Shown piece by piece: positions 8,467-17,812 of a stretch of 64,000 bases of DNA (position 1 is its first letter; every line of letters begins with the position of its first letter). This DNA is from AP-15 sp963785565 (lineage in GTDB: Bacteria > Pseudomonadota > Alphaproteobacteria > ATCC43930 > CGMCC-115725). The notes under the pieces were generated by a model that was not told where the DNA came from, did no database searches, and worked only from the letters and a program-made list of their open reading frames with translations. The DNA lies in NCBI GenBank assembly GCA_963785565.1, contig CAWAVV010000034.1:54535-118534 (forward strand). Direction: 5' to 3'. Position numbers and translations under genes: made by a program.

Positions 8467-9336
8467 ATGACTTTTCTCCAGGCAATTTTCTTTGCGATTG
8501 TGCAAGGCGTCACCGAGCTGTTTCCGGTCAGCAGCCTCGGCCATGCGGTCGTCCTGCCGGCCGTGCTTGGTTGGCACATCGACCAGGATTCGCCCCGGTT
8601 TTTGCCATTTCTGGTCGTGCTGCATGTCGGCACCGCGACAGCGCTTCTGGTCTATTTCTGGCGCGAGTGGCTGAGCCTGGCGATGGCGATGCTCGGGCGC
8701 GGCGGCACGACGAGCAAGACCGTCGCCGAGCACCGCCACCTGATCGTGCTGCTGGTGCTCGGCACCTTGCCGGCGGTCGTGCTGGGTTTCGTCTTTGAGA
8801 AATGGCTGCGCCACCTGTTCGGATCGCCGGTTGCTGCCGCATCCTTCCTGATCCTCAACGGCATCGTGCTGTTCGCCGGCGAGCGTCTGCGCCGTCGCGC
8901 CAACACCGCGCGCGACAGAAGGGGCCTGGCGCAGGCGAGCTTGGGCGACGCGATTATCGTCGGCCTCTGTCAGACGACGGCGTTCTTCCCGGGCATCTCT
9001 CGCTCCGGCGTCACGATCGTCGGCGGCCTGCTGGTCGGCTTGCGGCACGAGGATGCGGCGCGGTTCTCGTTTCTGCTGGCGACGCCGATCATCCTGGGCG
9101 CGGCCGTCCTCGAAATCCCGAAATTGCTCCATGCTCCGGCCGGAACCGGCGGCGCCGCGATCAGCGCCGGGGTGCTGTGGGTCGCCGGATTGGTCGCGGG
9201 CATCACCGCCTATGCCAGCACGGCGTTTCTGATGCGGTATTTCCGCCGCCGCGAGGAAAGCCCGGCGCTCGATCCGTTCGCCTATTACTGTTGGCTGGCG
9301 GGCGGACTGGCGTTGCTTTATCTGGTCCTGAGGTGA
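8467..9336 (+). CDS. uppP: Undecaprenyl-diphosphatase (bacitracin-resistance type)
   Basis: 289 residues, polytopic inner-membrane protein. UppP dephosphorylates undecaprenyl pyrophosphate to regenerate the lipid carrier for peptidoglycan and polysaccharide synthesis. Both family signatures are visible: GVTELFPVSSLGH near the N terminus and PGISRSGVTI in the middle, where the catalytic Glu and Arg/Ser residues lie. About eight hydrophobic helices. The ATG at 8467 (MTFLQAIFFAIVQG) is chosen because family members begin exactly there. It is separated from the PRC gene by a terminator. Confidence 0.93.
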   Translation: MTFLQAIFFAIVQGVTELFPVSSLGHAVVLPAVLGWHIDQDSPRFLPFLVVLHVGTATALLVYFWREWLSLAMAMLGRGGTTSKTVAEHRHLIVLLVLGTLPAVVLGFVFEKWLRHLFGSPVAAASFLILNGIVLFAGERLRRRANTARDRRGLAQASLGDAIIVGLCQTTAFFPGISRSGVTIVGGLLVGLRHEDAARFSFLLATPIILGAAVLEIPKLLHAPAGTGGAAISAGVLWVAGLVAGITAYASTAFLMRYFRRREESPALDPFAYYCWLAGGLALLYLVLR

Positions 9337-9388
9337 GCTGGGGCTAGCCGGGAAAGCCCGGCGGCGGCTGAAGCTATAGGTGTGAATC

Positions 9389-10221
9389 GTGGATATTCCC
9401 TTATTGCCGGAATTGCAGTTCGCGGAGATTCCGGCGGCATCGCGGGTTCGGTACGACGGTGACCGGTTCAGCTATATGGCGTCGGGCCGAACCGAGGCGC
9501 CGCCATTGGTTCTGCTGCACGGCGTCGGCGCGAACTCGATGCACTGGCGCTTTCAGTTCGCGGCCTTCGCCGAGCGCTTCCGGGTGATCGCCTGGAACGC
9601 GCCCGGTTACATGTTGAGCGACAATTTGCTGGCCGAGACGCCTGACTGGCGCGACTACGCCGCAGCGCTCGACGACTTTCTGACCGCGCTCGGCCTCGGC
9701 CGGTTCGATCTCCTGGCCAATTCCTTCGGCACGCGAGTAGCGCAATGCTTTGCCTGCCGTAATCCCGGCCGGATCGGCGCGCCGTCTTTACCGGAACGAG
9801 CATTGCACAAGCCGCCGCGCCAGAGGAGCGAGCCCGCATTGCCGAGGCCCGCGCGAAGATGATCGCCCAGGGCGGCTACGGCTTTGGGGCGCGCGCCGAG
9901 GCGCTGCTCGGATCGCGGGCGTCGGCCGATACGTTGCGGCTGGTGCGGCACACCTTGCGCGCGACCAACCCGCGCGGCTTCATGCAGGCGGTGCGGTTTA
10001 TCGCGAGCGGCGGCATGCCGCCGCTCGGCGCCGGACTGACGATGCCGCTGCTGATGATCCAAGGCGACGAGGATCGCGTCACCCCGGCAGCCGCCAATGC
10101 CCAGATAATCGCGAAAGCGGTGGCACAGGCGAGGCTCGTCGGGTTGGCGGGCTGCGGCCACTTGCCTGAGGTCGAAGAACCCGAACGGGTCAACGAGCTT
10201 GTCGGCGGGTTCCTGGGATGA
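9389..10221 (+). pseudogene. Alpha/beta hydrolase, frameshifted
   Basis: The first frame (9389 to about 9779) encodes the N-terminal half: oxyanion-hole motif LLHGVGAN and nucleophile elbow ANSFGTR with Ser112. The second frame, from about 9781, continues without interruption (AVFTGTSIAQ) to 10221 and supplies the acid (GDEDRVTP) and the histidine (GCGHLPEVEEP). Adding one base in the GC-rich run 9776-9783 would restore a single protein of about 277 residues with a complete Ser-Asp-His triad. Either a recent one-base deletion or a sequencing error in GGCGCGCC; the family alone does not give the substrate. Confidence 0.8.
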
Positions 10222-10316
10222 CCCTCCCCTTCGGCCATTTTTCCGCCCGATGACAGGCTGGCGGTCGCCTGTTAGAAACCGCGCACGCGATCCCCCGTGA
10301 GCAGTGGAGGCGAATG

Positions 10317-11276
10317 ATGGCGACGAAACCCTATATCATCGCGCTGGAGGAGCACTATTTCGATGCCGAGGTGAAGCGGCATTTCACCCGGATCGACGCC
10401 CAGCATAACCCGCGGGTCCTGCAGCGCCTCGACGATGTCGGCGAATTGCGGCTAAAGGAAATGGACGAGGCCGGCATCGACTTGCAGGTGCTGTCGCACG
10501 CCAATCCCGGCCTGCAAAAGATGGATGGCGAAACCGCGGTGCGGCTGGCGCGCGGCGCCAACGACCGACTCCACGAAATCGTCCGCGCGCATCCCGACCG
10601 GTTTGCCGCCTTTGCCGCGATTCCGACCCCCGATCCAAAAGCGGCGGCCGACGAGCTCGAACGCACGGTCACCAAGCTCGGCTTCAAGGGCGCACTGGTC
10701 AACGGCCTGACCAATGGGGTGTTTTTGGACGACAAGCGGTTCTGGCCGATCTTCGAGCGCGCCGCGGCACTCGACGTGCCGCTCTACATGCACCCGGCGA
10801 TCCCCCATCCGGCAGTCATCGAGGCCTACTACAAGGATTATGCCGAGCAATATCCGTCACTGCTGCGCGCGGCCTGGGGCTTCACCGTCGAGACCGCGAC
10901 CCAGGGCGTCCGATTGGTGTTGAGCGGGGTGTTCGACGCCTATCCCGGCCTCAAGATCATCATCGGCCATCTCGGCGAAGGGCTGCCGTTTTATCTATGG
11001 CGGATCAGCATGGGGTTTGGCCGAGACGGAAAGAGCGGCAAGAGTTTCCGCGATACCTTCTGCGAGCATTTCTACATCACCACCAGCGGCTTCTTCTCCG
11101 ACCCGGCATTATTGTGCTGCGTGATGGAGATCGGGATCGACCGGATCATGTTCTCGGTCGATTACCCGTTCGTCGACAATCCGCCGGGGACGAAATGGCT
11201 CGAAACCTTGCCACTGTGCGCCGAGGACCAGGTCAAATTGCTGAGCGGCAACGCCAAGCGGCTGTTGAAGCTGTAG
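10317..11276 (+). CDS. Amidohydrolase family protein, ACMSD/gamma-resorcylate decarboxylase-like
   Basis: 319 residues. A TIM-barrel metal-dependent enzyme of the amidohydrolase_2 type, which includes aminocarboxymuconate-semialdehyde and resorcylate decarboxylases. Visible markers are ALEEHYFD near the N terminus (metal/substrate Glu-His), MDEAGIDLQVLS, the metal His in YMHPAIPHP, the IIGHLGEGLPF motif and the catalytic Asp in MFSVDYPFVDN. GGAGG lies 6 bases before the ATG at 10317; an ATG three bases upstream has poor spacing. Nearby catabolic genes fit a role in aromatic-acid breakdown, but the substrate is unknown. Confidence 0.82.
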   Translation: MATKPYIIALEEHYFDAEVKRHFTRIDAQHNPRVLQRLDDVGELRLKEMDEAGIDLQVLSHANPGLQKMDGETAVRLARGANDRLHEIVRAHPDRFAAFAAIPTPDPKAAADELERTVTKLGFKGALVNGLTNGVFLDDKRFWPIFERAAALDVPLYMHPAIPHPAVIEAYYKDYAEQYPSLLRAAWGFTVETATQGVRLVLSGVFDAYPGLKIIIGHLGEGLPFYLWRISMGFGRDGKSGKSFRDTFCEHFYITTSGFFSDPALLCCVMEIGIDRIMFSVDYPFVDNPPGTKWLETLPLCAEDQVKLLSGNAKRLLKL

Positions 11277-11288
11277 CGGCGCTCGCGA

Positions 11289-13118
11289 TTATGCGGCCGC
11301 AGCCTCGCCCTCGTGCAATGCCTGGCCGAGGCTAAGGCGGCGCGCGACCATCGCCGTCTGCAGCCGCGCCCGCTCGGTCGGTGAATGGGCCGCCAGATAG
11401 CGGGCGACGGCGATCAGAATATGGCGACCTTCATCGCCGCCCCATTCGCGGTATTGGCGAACGCCGGCTTCGAGCATCTGGAAGGTGTGGAAATCGGCAT
11501 CCTCGCGCAGCACCGCGCGGGCCAGGGTGACGATCAGCGCACCAGCCGGGTGGCCGAGGATCAGATAGCGGGCAACGATGCGGCCGGCCTCACGCACCGA
11601 ACCCTGGCGGTCGAGCGCGGTCAGAAACGCCTCCCGCAATAGGGCTGCATCAGTGGGCAGGTCGTCGAGGCGGTCACCGCCCTCGCCGGGGAGCCGCGCC
11701 GGCGGCACGTTGAGAAAGCGAATCAGATAGAGCCGCATTGCTCCGTGGAAGACGCCGCGCACCAGGTCGGAGCTTTCCGGCTGGGTGATACGGACGCCTG
11801 TGGTGGCGCGCAGCAGCAGCTGGTGCAGCGCATTGCAACAGGTGAAAGCGTGATGCGCCGCCTCCCAATCGGCATGCTCGTTGGCGGTGCCGAACCAGGC
11901 GACGCGCAGCGCCGCCGCATAGGCAAGCGCGCGGCCGAGATCGGCGGGGCCGGCGCCGGCGCAGATCGCCGCATTCAGCGCTGTGATGATCGCTGCCGGG
12001 TCATCGGTCAAAAGCTGCCGGGCTAATATCGTGTGGGAATCCCAGCGGCCAATGCGTGGCCGGACCTTAGCTAACAGCGCAGGCAATTCGGCGAAGGCCG
12101 CCTCGCACAAGGCGATTAGATCAACCGGGTGGCGCCAGGCGTTCGCCTCCTCGCCACCTCGCGCCTCGACGAGTTGGGCGACCGTCGTCGGCAGCACCGC
12201 AGAAGCATGTTCCCAGCCGATCAGGTCGACGCATTCAAACGATTTGTTGATGAAGTCGAGCGCGTGGCCGCCATCGGCAAAAGTGCGGTCGGTGACTGCC
12301 GCGAGCAATAGGGTCGCCAGCTCTGCCGGGGCGGCTCCGCCGGCGATGGCGGTTAGCAGGGTACGCTCGGCGCCATCCCGGTGGCGCACCGACGTCCAAT
12401 GGCGCAGCCAGCGCCCAAGCTGGGGCAGTGGGCGCCCACCGTCCCCCGAAAGCGGCTGGCGATCGCGCCGGGGCGGCGCGCCGTCGCAGTCTCGCGAGAG
12501 CCTCGACAGACCCTGAAATAGGGCGAGGTAGGTCTCTTCGGGCGGCAATGACGGAACCAGATTGGCGAGGGCGGTCAGGATGGTCAGACCGGTGCCCCAG
12601 CCGTCGCGATTATGGACGCCATACATTACGGCGTCGCGCACCACCGCGTGATGGTCAACGCCGTCGGCGGTGAGGCCTAGAACCGCCTTGGCGATGACGA
12701 GGCCTATATCGTGCTGCAAACCTTCATGCAGCCGGTTGCGCCAATGCGCCTCGCCGTCGCCATAGCGGGTCTGCCGGCCGACCCAGACGGTACCGTCCTT
12801 GCGCAGCTCGACGGCCGCGGTCGGGACGTCGTCCGCCCACAGATCGAACGTGCCGCCGGTGCACAGGTCAAAGCGGGCGTGATGCCAGTGGCAAGTCAGA
12901 ACGCCATCCTCGACCGAGCCGCGGTGCAATGGGAAGCCGAGATGGGGACAGCGGTTATCGAGGGCGAAGACACTGCCCCGATCGTGCACGACGAGCAGCG
13001 GACACGCGCCGCCGCCGACGACCATCATCCCCTTGGCCTTCAGCTCGTCCAAGGCGCCAACGCAGATCAGTTCCTCGCCGCCGAGCTCCTCGGCTCGCTT
13101 GCGGACAGGTTCGGACAT
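11289..13118 (-). CDS. Rieske [2Fe-2S] domain protein with long uncharacterised C-terminal region
   Basis: 609 residues. The N-terminal 105 residues are a Rieske ferredoxin domain with complete ligands: Cys57-Pro-His59 and Cys76-His-Trp-His79 (CPHLGFPLHRGS and CHWHHARFD). The remaining roughly 490 residues are predicted mostly helical, rich in conserved-looking histidines (HAVVRDAV, GWEHAS, HAFTCCNALHQ) and match no family I recognise with certainty; a questin-oxidase-like oxygenase domain is one possibility. This is not the usual ring-hydroxylase alpha subunit, which lacks such a tail. GGAGG precedes the ATG. Confidence 0.7.
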   Translation of the reverse strand: MSEPVRKRAEELGGEELICVGALDELKAKGMMVVGGGACPLLVVHDRGSVFALDNRCPHLGFPLHRGSVEDGVLTCHWHHARFDLCTGGTFDLWADDVPTAAVELRKDGTVWVGRQTRYGDGEAHWRNRLHEGLQHDIGLVIAKAVLGLTADGVDHHAVVRDAVMYGVHNRDGWGTGLTILTALANLVPSLPPEETYLALFQGLSRLSRDCDGAPPRRDRQPLSGDGGRPLPQLGRWLRHWTSVRHRDGAERTLLTAIAGGAAPAELATLLLAAVTDRTFADGGHALDFINKSFECVDLIGWEHASAVLPTTVAQLVEARGGEEANAWRHPVDLIALCEAAFAELPALLAKVRPRIGRWDSHTILARQLLTDDPAAIITALNAAICAGAGPADLGRALAYAAALRVAWFGTANEHADWEAAHHAFTCCNALHQLLLRATTGVRITQPESSDLVRGVFHGAMRLYLIRFLNVPPARLPGEGGDRLDDLPTDAALLREAFLTALDRQGSVREAGRIVARYLILGHPAGALIVTLARAVLREDADFHTFQMLEAGVRQYREWGGDEGRHILIAVARYLAAHSPTERARLQTAMVARRLSLGQALHEGEAAAA

Positions 13119-13173
13119 CTTCGATCCTCCTTCCGCTGACCGCCGGTCGGCACGAAAAAGGCCGGCCCGATCG

Positions 13174-13650
13174 TTAGCCGCTCATTGCCGCTTGTGGTGT
13201 TTCCCCGTGCGCGGGATGCGGCAGGTGCCAGCGCGAATCGCGGCTTTCGAGGCGGCCGGCGCGGCGATGGCGCTGCAGCGCAATACCGAGATGATTCGGC
13301 CTGACCGCCATGCCGAACTCGCGCGACAAGTAAGTCAAAACTTCGGCGGCGGTGGCGCCTGCCCCATGCGCCTGGACTGCCTTCAGGGTTGCGTCGCTCA
13401 ACGACATCCCGGGCGCCGGCTGAGCAACGCGAGCCCGGCGTTCGCCAGCGGCAGGCGAAGCGGCCCGCGCCGGACGGCCCCTGCGGCCACGGACCGCCAC
13501 GGCAGCGCCCTTGCCAAACCGGGACAGCACGCGCTCGGCAATTTCCAGCTCGTTCAGCTGCTCCGCCAACTTTGCCCGCTCGCCATCGAGCCGCGCCAGC
13601 CGTTCGGCAATCCGCTGCTTCTCCTGTCCAATTTCTTCCACTGTGGCCAT
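13174..13650 (-). CDS. Uncharacterised coiled-coil plus winged-helix-like protein
   Basis: 158 residues. Residues 1-45 form a charged coiled coil (EKQRIAERLARLDGERAKLAEQ is its core), followed by a basic Arg/Ala-rich linker and a C-terminal region (LSDATLKAVQAHGAGATAAE, then HLGIALQRHRRAGRLESRD) that looks like a winged helix ending in a basic wing. This suggests a DNA-binding or nucleoid-associated role. The start at MATVEEIG is chosen because GGAGG lies 10 bases upstream. I do not recognise a named family. Confidence 0.55.
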   Translation of the reverse strand: MATVEEIGQEKQRIAERLARLDGERAKLAEQLNELEIAERVLSRFGKGAAVAVRGRRGRPARAASPAAGERRARVAQPAPGMSLSDATLKAVQAHGAGATAAEVLTYLSREFGMAVRPNHLGIALQRHRRAGRLESRDSRWHLPHPAHGETPQAAMSG

Positions 13651-13914
13651 CTTCGCAATTCCTCCGCTGTCCCTGCATCGCACTGCGCCGGCTTCTCCGA
13701 TAGATGGAATACGCCAGCACCGAAAAAAGACCGCGCGGGCCGATTATTGCAATTATATTATGATTCGGCGGGGCGTTCGGCAACATGAAGTGGCGCTGCT
13801 CGATGCAGCAGGCCACGCCAATCGCCTGGTTTCGGGTTCTGGTAGTCGGCGGCGCCGGTTCGCGCAACACTTCGATCCGGGTTCCGCAAAGAGCCACTTA
13901 CCTTATTGGACGCT

Positions 13915-14820
13915 TCACCCGGCCACGGCTTGCAGTGCAAGGCGATTGTCGACACAGGCTTGAAAGGCGATTGGCCGGCGGATAAAGCCGCTGGAGACGA
14001 GTCCTCGGCGCAGCCGGTCGAAACCGTCCTCGGGCAGAACCGGGTCATCTCCCCACACTTGCTGAGTCCGGTAACGGGCGAGAGAGCGCGCCAGTGCGCC
14101 TGGATCGATCGCCGGAAAGAACGACTGGATCGCGTCGGCGATTTGATCCGCCGGCTTATTCTTGAGCCATTGCTGGGTGCGGTAGATTGCGCGGGTCATG
14201 CGCAACAACGGCTCGGGGTCGCGCAACAGCCGGTCGCGGGTCGTCACAAAAGCGGTATAGGTGGTGCGACCGCGGCTACTGGCGGCATGCCATAGATACC
14301 CGGCGCCGGTTGCCAGCGTCTCTTCTACGAAGGGCTCGAAGAATTGCACGGCGTCGATTTCGCCCTGGCGCAACGCCGCGAGGTTCTCGGCCATGCTGCG
14401 GTCTGCGGCGCGGTCGAGCCGATCAGGGTCGAGCCCGGCCTGCCGCAAATCTTCCTGCAGGCAGAGCCAAGGAGTCGGCACTTCACTGACCGTCGCAAAC
14501 CGCATCTGCGCCAGATCGGCAAGACGAAAGTCAGGGATGGGATAACGGCCGACAATCGAAAACGGGTCGCGGCAGACGATCTCGGCAAAGCAGACGAGAG
14601 GGGAGCCGGCATGGTCGTCATGGTGCTTCATGACCCGCATCGGACCGGCCCACAGCACGTCGACAGCACCGTCGATCAGCGCCCGCTCGGCTCGCCCCGT
14701 CCCCGGCGACGGCAACAGCTCGACCTCGATCCCCTCGGCCGCATAGGCTCCGGTCGCATGCGCCGCATAGAACGGCGCATACAGCACAAAGCGATAATTC
14801 TCATAAAGCCGCAGGCGCAT
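13915..14820 (-). CDS. NMT1/THI5-like ABC-type substrate-binding protein without a signal peptide
   Basis: 301 residues. The sequence opens LYENYRFVLYAPFYAAHATG and continues GIEVELLPSPGTG, the signature of the NMT1/SsuA/TauA binding-protein family, with the VDVLWAGPMRV and IDAVQFFEPFV ligand-site segments. Unlike exported relatives it has no signal peptide and no permease or ATPase gene beside it. It may be cytosolic (a synthase-like or sensor role, as in THI5-type proteins) or depend on a signal I cannot see. Ligand unknown. Confidence 0.7.
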   Translation of the reverse strand: MRLRLYENYRFVLYAPFYAAHATGAYAAEGIEVELLPSPGTGRAERALIDGAVDVLWAGPMRVMKHHDDHAGSPLVCFAEIVCRDPFSIVGRYPIPDFRLADLAQMRFATVSEVPTPWLCLQEDLRQAGLDPDRLDRAADRSMAENLAALRQGEIDAVQFFEPFVEETLATGAGYLWHAASSRGRTTYTAFVTTRDRLLRDPEPLLRMTRAIYRTQQWLKNKPADQIADAIQSFFPAIDPGALARSLARYRTQQVWGDDPVLPEDGFDRLRRGLVSSGFIRRPIAFQACVDNRLALQAVAG

Positions 14821-14848
14821 CGGCCCTCAACAACTGCGCTGGAGCGTC

Positions 14849-14916
14849 CCCCTCACCCTCCTGTTAGGCGGGGTTCTCCCTCTCCCCGCTTGCGGGGAGA
14901 GGGTTAGGGTGAGGGG
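14849..14916. repeat. Nested REP-like palindrome
   Basis: An outer inverted repeat (CCCCTCACCCT 14849-14859 with AGGGTGAGGGG 14906-14916) encloses an inner 12-bp stem (CCCTCTCCCCGC 14878-14889 with its complement 14892-14903). It lies between two minus-strand genes and resembles dispersed intergenic palindromes common in alphaproteobacteria; it could also slow or end transcription. Confidence 0.75.
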
Positions 14917-14930
14917 CCGCGGGCTGTTGC

Positions 14931-16157
14931 TCAGATGACGCCGTCGCGGCGCAAGCCGTCGATCTCGCCGGCGCCGATGCCGAGCCAGCTGTGCAGAACC
15001 TCTGCGCTGTCGCCACCGAGCTTCGGCGAGCCCTTTAGCCGCACGGTCTTGCCGTCGATCCGCACCGGCCAGCTTGCCATCTTGTAGTCGCCGTTGTGGT
15101 GATGCACGGTCTGGAAAATGCCGCGCTCCTCGAAGGTCGGCTCGTTGATCAATTCCATCGTGTCGAACACGGCGCCGGACGGCACGCCGACGGCAATCAG
15201 CTTCTCCATCGCATCGCGTTTATCGTGCTGGCGGGTCCATTCGCCGATGATCGCGTCGAGCTCCTTTTCGTTCTTGACGCGGACGTCGCCGTTGGCGAAA
15301 CGCGGATCCTCGATCAATTCCTCGCGCCCGATCAGTTTCATCAGCCGTGACCAGTGCTCGGGGTTGGCCCGGCTGGTGGTCAGATAGACATAATCGTTGG
15401 GGCCGCCGCCCTTTGCCGGGTAGAGCCCCGAGGGCGCGTTGTTGCCGCCGCCGGATTTGGCGCCGTTGCGCCGCGCCGGCTTGCCGGTGCGCGCCATCGT
15501 CGCAAAGCAGGTGCGCATGTAGTGGATCATCGCGTCCTGCATCGCCAATTGCAGCCGCCGCCCGTGGCCGGTGCGGTTGCGCTCGTGCAAGGCGCCGAGG
15601 ATGGTGGCCGCCATCAGCATGCCGGTCCCGGTGTCGCCAAAGGAGAGGCCCGGCTTGACCGGCGGGCGGTCGGGTTCGCCGGTGACGCTGATCGGGCCGC
15701 CGGCCGCCTGCGCGATCATGTCGAAGGCCAGCCCCTTTTCATGCGGGCTGCCTGACCCAAACCCCTTGATCTGGCAATAAATGATGCCGGGGTTGATTTT
15801 CTTGACCAATTCGTAATCGAGGCCGAGGCGCTCGATCGTGCCGGGCGCCATGTTTTCGACCGTGACATCGGCCTTTTTCAGCATCTCCTTGACGATATCG
15901 AGCCCTTTTGGCGATTTCAGATTGATCGTCAGCGACTTCTTGTTGACGTTGAACTGGTGGAAGTACCACGGGTCGTCGTCAGGCTTGCCGGGGCGCAGCC
16001 GGCGGCCGGGATCGCCCCGCCCCGGGTTCTCGATCTTGACCACCTCGGCGCCGAACCACGCCAAGACCTCGGTCGAGGTCGTGCCGGCCTCGAACTGGGT
16101 GAAATCCACCACCTTGACGCCCTGTAAAAAATTCAGGTCCTGAGAGACGTCGCTCAT
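14931..16157 (-). CDS. CaiB/BaiF class III CoA-transferase (formyl-CoA transferase-like)
   Basis: 408 residues. Class III CoA-transferases move CoA between carboxylic acids via aspartyl-CoA intermediates. The fold is clear from the N-terminal GVKVVDFTQFEAG, AWFGAEVVKIENPGRGDPGR and NVNKKSLTINL segments, and the catalytic aspartate is Asp175 in FGDTGTGM, aligning with the active Asp of formyl-CoA transferase. GGAAGGAA precedes the ATG. The divergent neighbour is an acyl-CoA-dehydrogenase-fold enzyme, so a catabolic acyl-CoA pathway is likely; whether the substrate is oxalate cannot be decided, since no oxalyl-CoA decarboxylase is present. Confidence 0.88.
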   Translation of the reverse strand: MSDVSQDLNFLQGVKVVDFTQFEAGTTSTEVLAWFGAEVVKIENPGRGDPGRRLRPGKPDDDPWYFHQFNVNKKSLTINLKSPKGLDIVKEMLKKADVTVENMAPGTIERLGLDYELVKKINPGIIYCQIKGFGSGSPHEKGLAFDMIAQAAGGPISVTGEPDRPPVKPGLSFGDTGTGMLMAATILGALHERNRTGHGRRLQLAMQDAMIHYMRTCFATMARTGKPARRNGAKSGGGNNAPSGLYPAKGGGPNDYVYLTTSRANPEHWSRLMKLIGREELIEDPRFANGDVRVKNEKELDAIIGEWTRQHDKRDAMEKLIAVGVPSGAVFDTMELINEPTFEERGIFQTVHHHNGDYKMASWPVRIDGKTVRLKGSPKLGGDSAEVLHSWLGIGAGEIDGLRRDGVI

Positions 16158-16462
16158 CGCTGGTTCCTTCCGTTACGCGCCGATGCCGGCCCACAGCCTG
16201 CGCCTTCCCGCGCCCCACCGCAACGCCTTCCCGCCCCCTCGACGCCAGTGCCGACCCACTCGCCGCGCCAAGCTCAGGCCTAGACCAGTTTGGCTCACCG
16301 CAGTTGCGAAAGTCGCGGGCGGCGACCTGCCAGCGGCTCACCCATGACGGGCTGACGCAATACGCCCACTTGCCCCGCCTCAAGCCCATATGCACCCTCG
16401 AGGATTGAACCCCGCCGACAGCCGAGCCTAGAGTGGGTGTGGCACGGAGGGCTTTTCTGCCG

Positions 16463-17710
16463 GTGTGCCCATTCGTGCTGAAATCGGAGACGTCGATTAC
16501 CAGCGCCACGATCCGCCGCACCGCACCGCCACCGACCCCGGAGCAGCTGATCCGGCGCGCCCTCGATTTGGTCCCCGAGATCCGCGCCTTGGCCGAGGAG
16601 ACCGAACGCAACCGCACCATTTCCCCGCATATCATCGCCCGAATTCGCGACGCCGAGCTGTTGCGCACCACCCGGCCAAAGGAATTCGGCGGTTTTGAAT
16701 TCGACCCCACCGTGGCGCTCGAAATCGCGCTGACGATCTCGGCCGCCTGCGCCTCGACCGGCTGGGCGGTCAACGGCGCGCTTTCCAACGGGATTTCGTT
16801 CGGTCATTACCCGATCGAAACCCAGCGCGAATTATGGGGCGATGGCGCCGACCCGTTCAGCTGCGCCTGTTTTGCCCCGACCGGCGCCGCGATCGCGACC
16901 GCCGGCGGCTATGTGCTGCACGGCAAGTGGTCGTTCGCCAGCGGCGTCGATCACGCGAGCTGGATCCGGCTCGGCGCCCTGATCAAATCGCCGTCCGCCG
17001 TTGCGTCTTCCGATGGCGCGTTCTTCCTGCTGCCGACCAGCGAGGTCGAGATCGAGGACAATTGGTTCGTCTATGGCCTGTGCGGCACCGGCAGCAAGAA
17101 CATCATCGTGCGCGACGCCTTCGTGCCCGAACATCGCGTGTTGCGGTTCGCCGACACCCGCGCCGGCCGGACCTCGGGCGCGGAACACCACCGCAACCCG
17201 CTCTACCGTCTGCCGTTATTGGTGTTGGGCGCCTCGATGCTGGCTTCGACCGCGGTCGGCGCCGCCAAGGGCGCCGTTGCCGACTATCTGGAAATGACCA
17301 CGGGCCGCAAGACCCGCGGCGCGCTCGCCGGCGGCGGGCTGGCGATGGCCGAGTTCGCCACGGTCCAGCTGCGCTTCGCTGAGGCCGCGGCCGCGGTCGA
17401 GGCCGCCGAGCTGATCCTGATGACCAATCTCCGCAACGCGATCGAGAAATTGCGCGCCGGGGAAGAACTCACCGTCGCCGACCGCATCCGTGCCCGCCGC
17501 GACCAGGCCTACGCGACAAAGCTCGCGCTGCAGGCGGTCGAAGCTCTCAATGCCTCGACCGGCGGCGCCGGGCTGCTGCTCGGCAATCCGATCCAGCGCG
17601 CCTGGCGCGACGTCAATGCCGTCGCCCGCCATGTCAGCCTCAACTGGGATGCGGTCGGCACGATGTACGGTCAGCACGCCTTCGGCCTCGAACCCCGCGG
17701 TCAATATTAG
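16463..17710 (+). CDS. Acyl-CoA dehydrogenase-fold flavin hydroxylase-type oxygenase component
   Basis: About 415 residues. The protein has the acyl-CoA dehydrogenase fold (ISAACASTGWAVN, WSFASGVDHASWI, GTGSKNIIVRDAFVP) but lacks the typical catalytic Glu context and ends GLEPRGQY. This matches the group D monooxygenase branch (HsaA or 4-hydroxyphenylacetate hydroxylase large component), which uses reduced flavin from a partner reductase. No reductase gene is adjacent. No ATG is available at the start: GTG codons occur at 16433, 16439, 16463 and 16475, and CGGAGGG at 16445-16451 favours 16463. Divergent from the CoA-transferase. Confidence 0.75.
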   Translation: MCPFVLKSETSITSATIRRTAPPPTPEQLIRRALDLVPEIRALAEETERNRTISPHIIARIRDAELLRTTRPKEFGGFEFDPTVALEIALTISAACASTGWAVNGALSNGISFGHYPIETQRELWGDGADPFSCACFAPTGAAIATAGGYVLHGKWSFASGVDHASWIRLGALIKSPSAVASSDGAFFLLPTSEVEIEDNWFVYGLCGTGSKNIIVRDAFVPEHRVLRFADTRAGRTSGAEHHRNPLYRLPLLVLGASMLASTAVGAAKGAVADYLEMTTGRKTRGALAGGGLAMAEFATVQLRFAEAAAAVEAAELILMTNLRNAIEKLRAGEELTVADRIRARRDQAYATKLALQAVEALNASTGGAGLLLGNPIQRAWRDVNAVARHVSLNWDAVGTMYGQHAFGLEPRGQY

Positions 17711-17790
17711 ACCCGCCGTGACCTCAGCCGATTTTCACTTGAGCCGGCCGACCCCTTACGGGTCGCCGCTCGCCAAAGGAAAATAATCGG

Positions 17791-17812
17791 ATGTGTGAGC
17801 TGGCTTACACAT
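17791..17812. promoter_or_regulatory. Operator-like inverted repeat upstream of the lysozyme gene
   Basis: ATGTGTGAGC and GCTTACACAT form 10-base arms with one mismatch around a TG centre, spacing typical of a dimeric regulator site. It lies in the 289-base gap between the flavin oxygenase and the lysozyme gene, about 190 bases before the lysozyme start; no regulator is identified. Confidence 0.3.

Noticed and set aside
9350..9372. A terminator after uppP
   Set aside because: The GCCGGG-AAA-GCCCGGC hairpin has no following T run, so a Rho-independent terminator is not supported.
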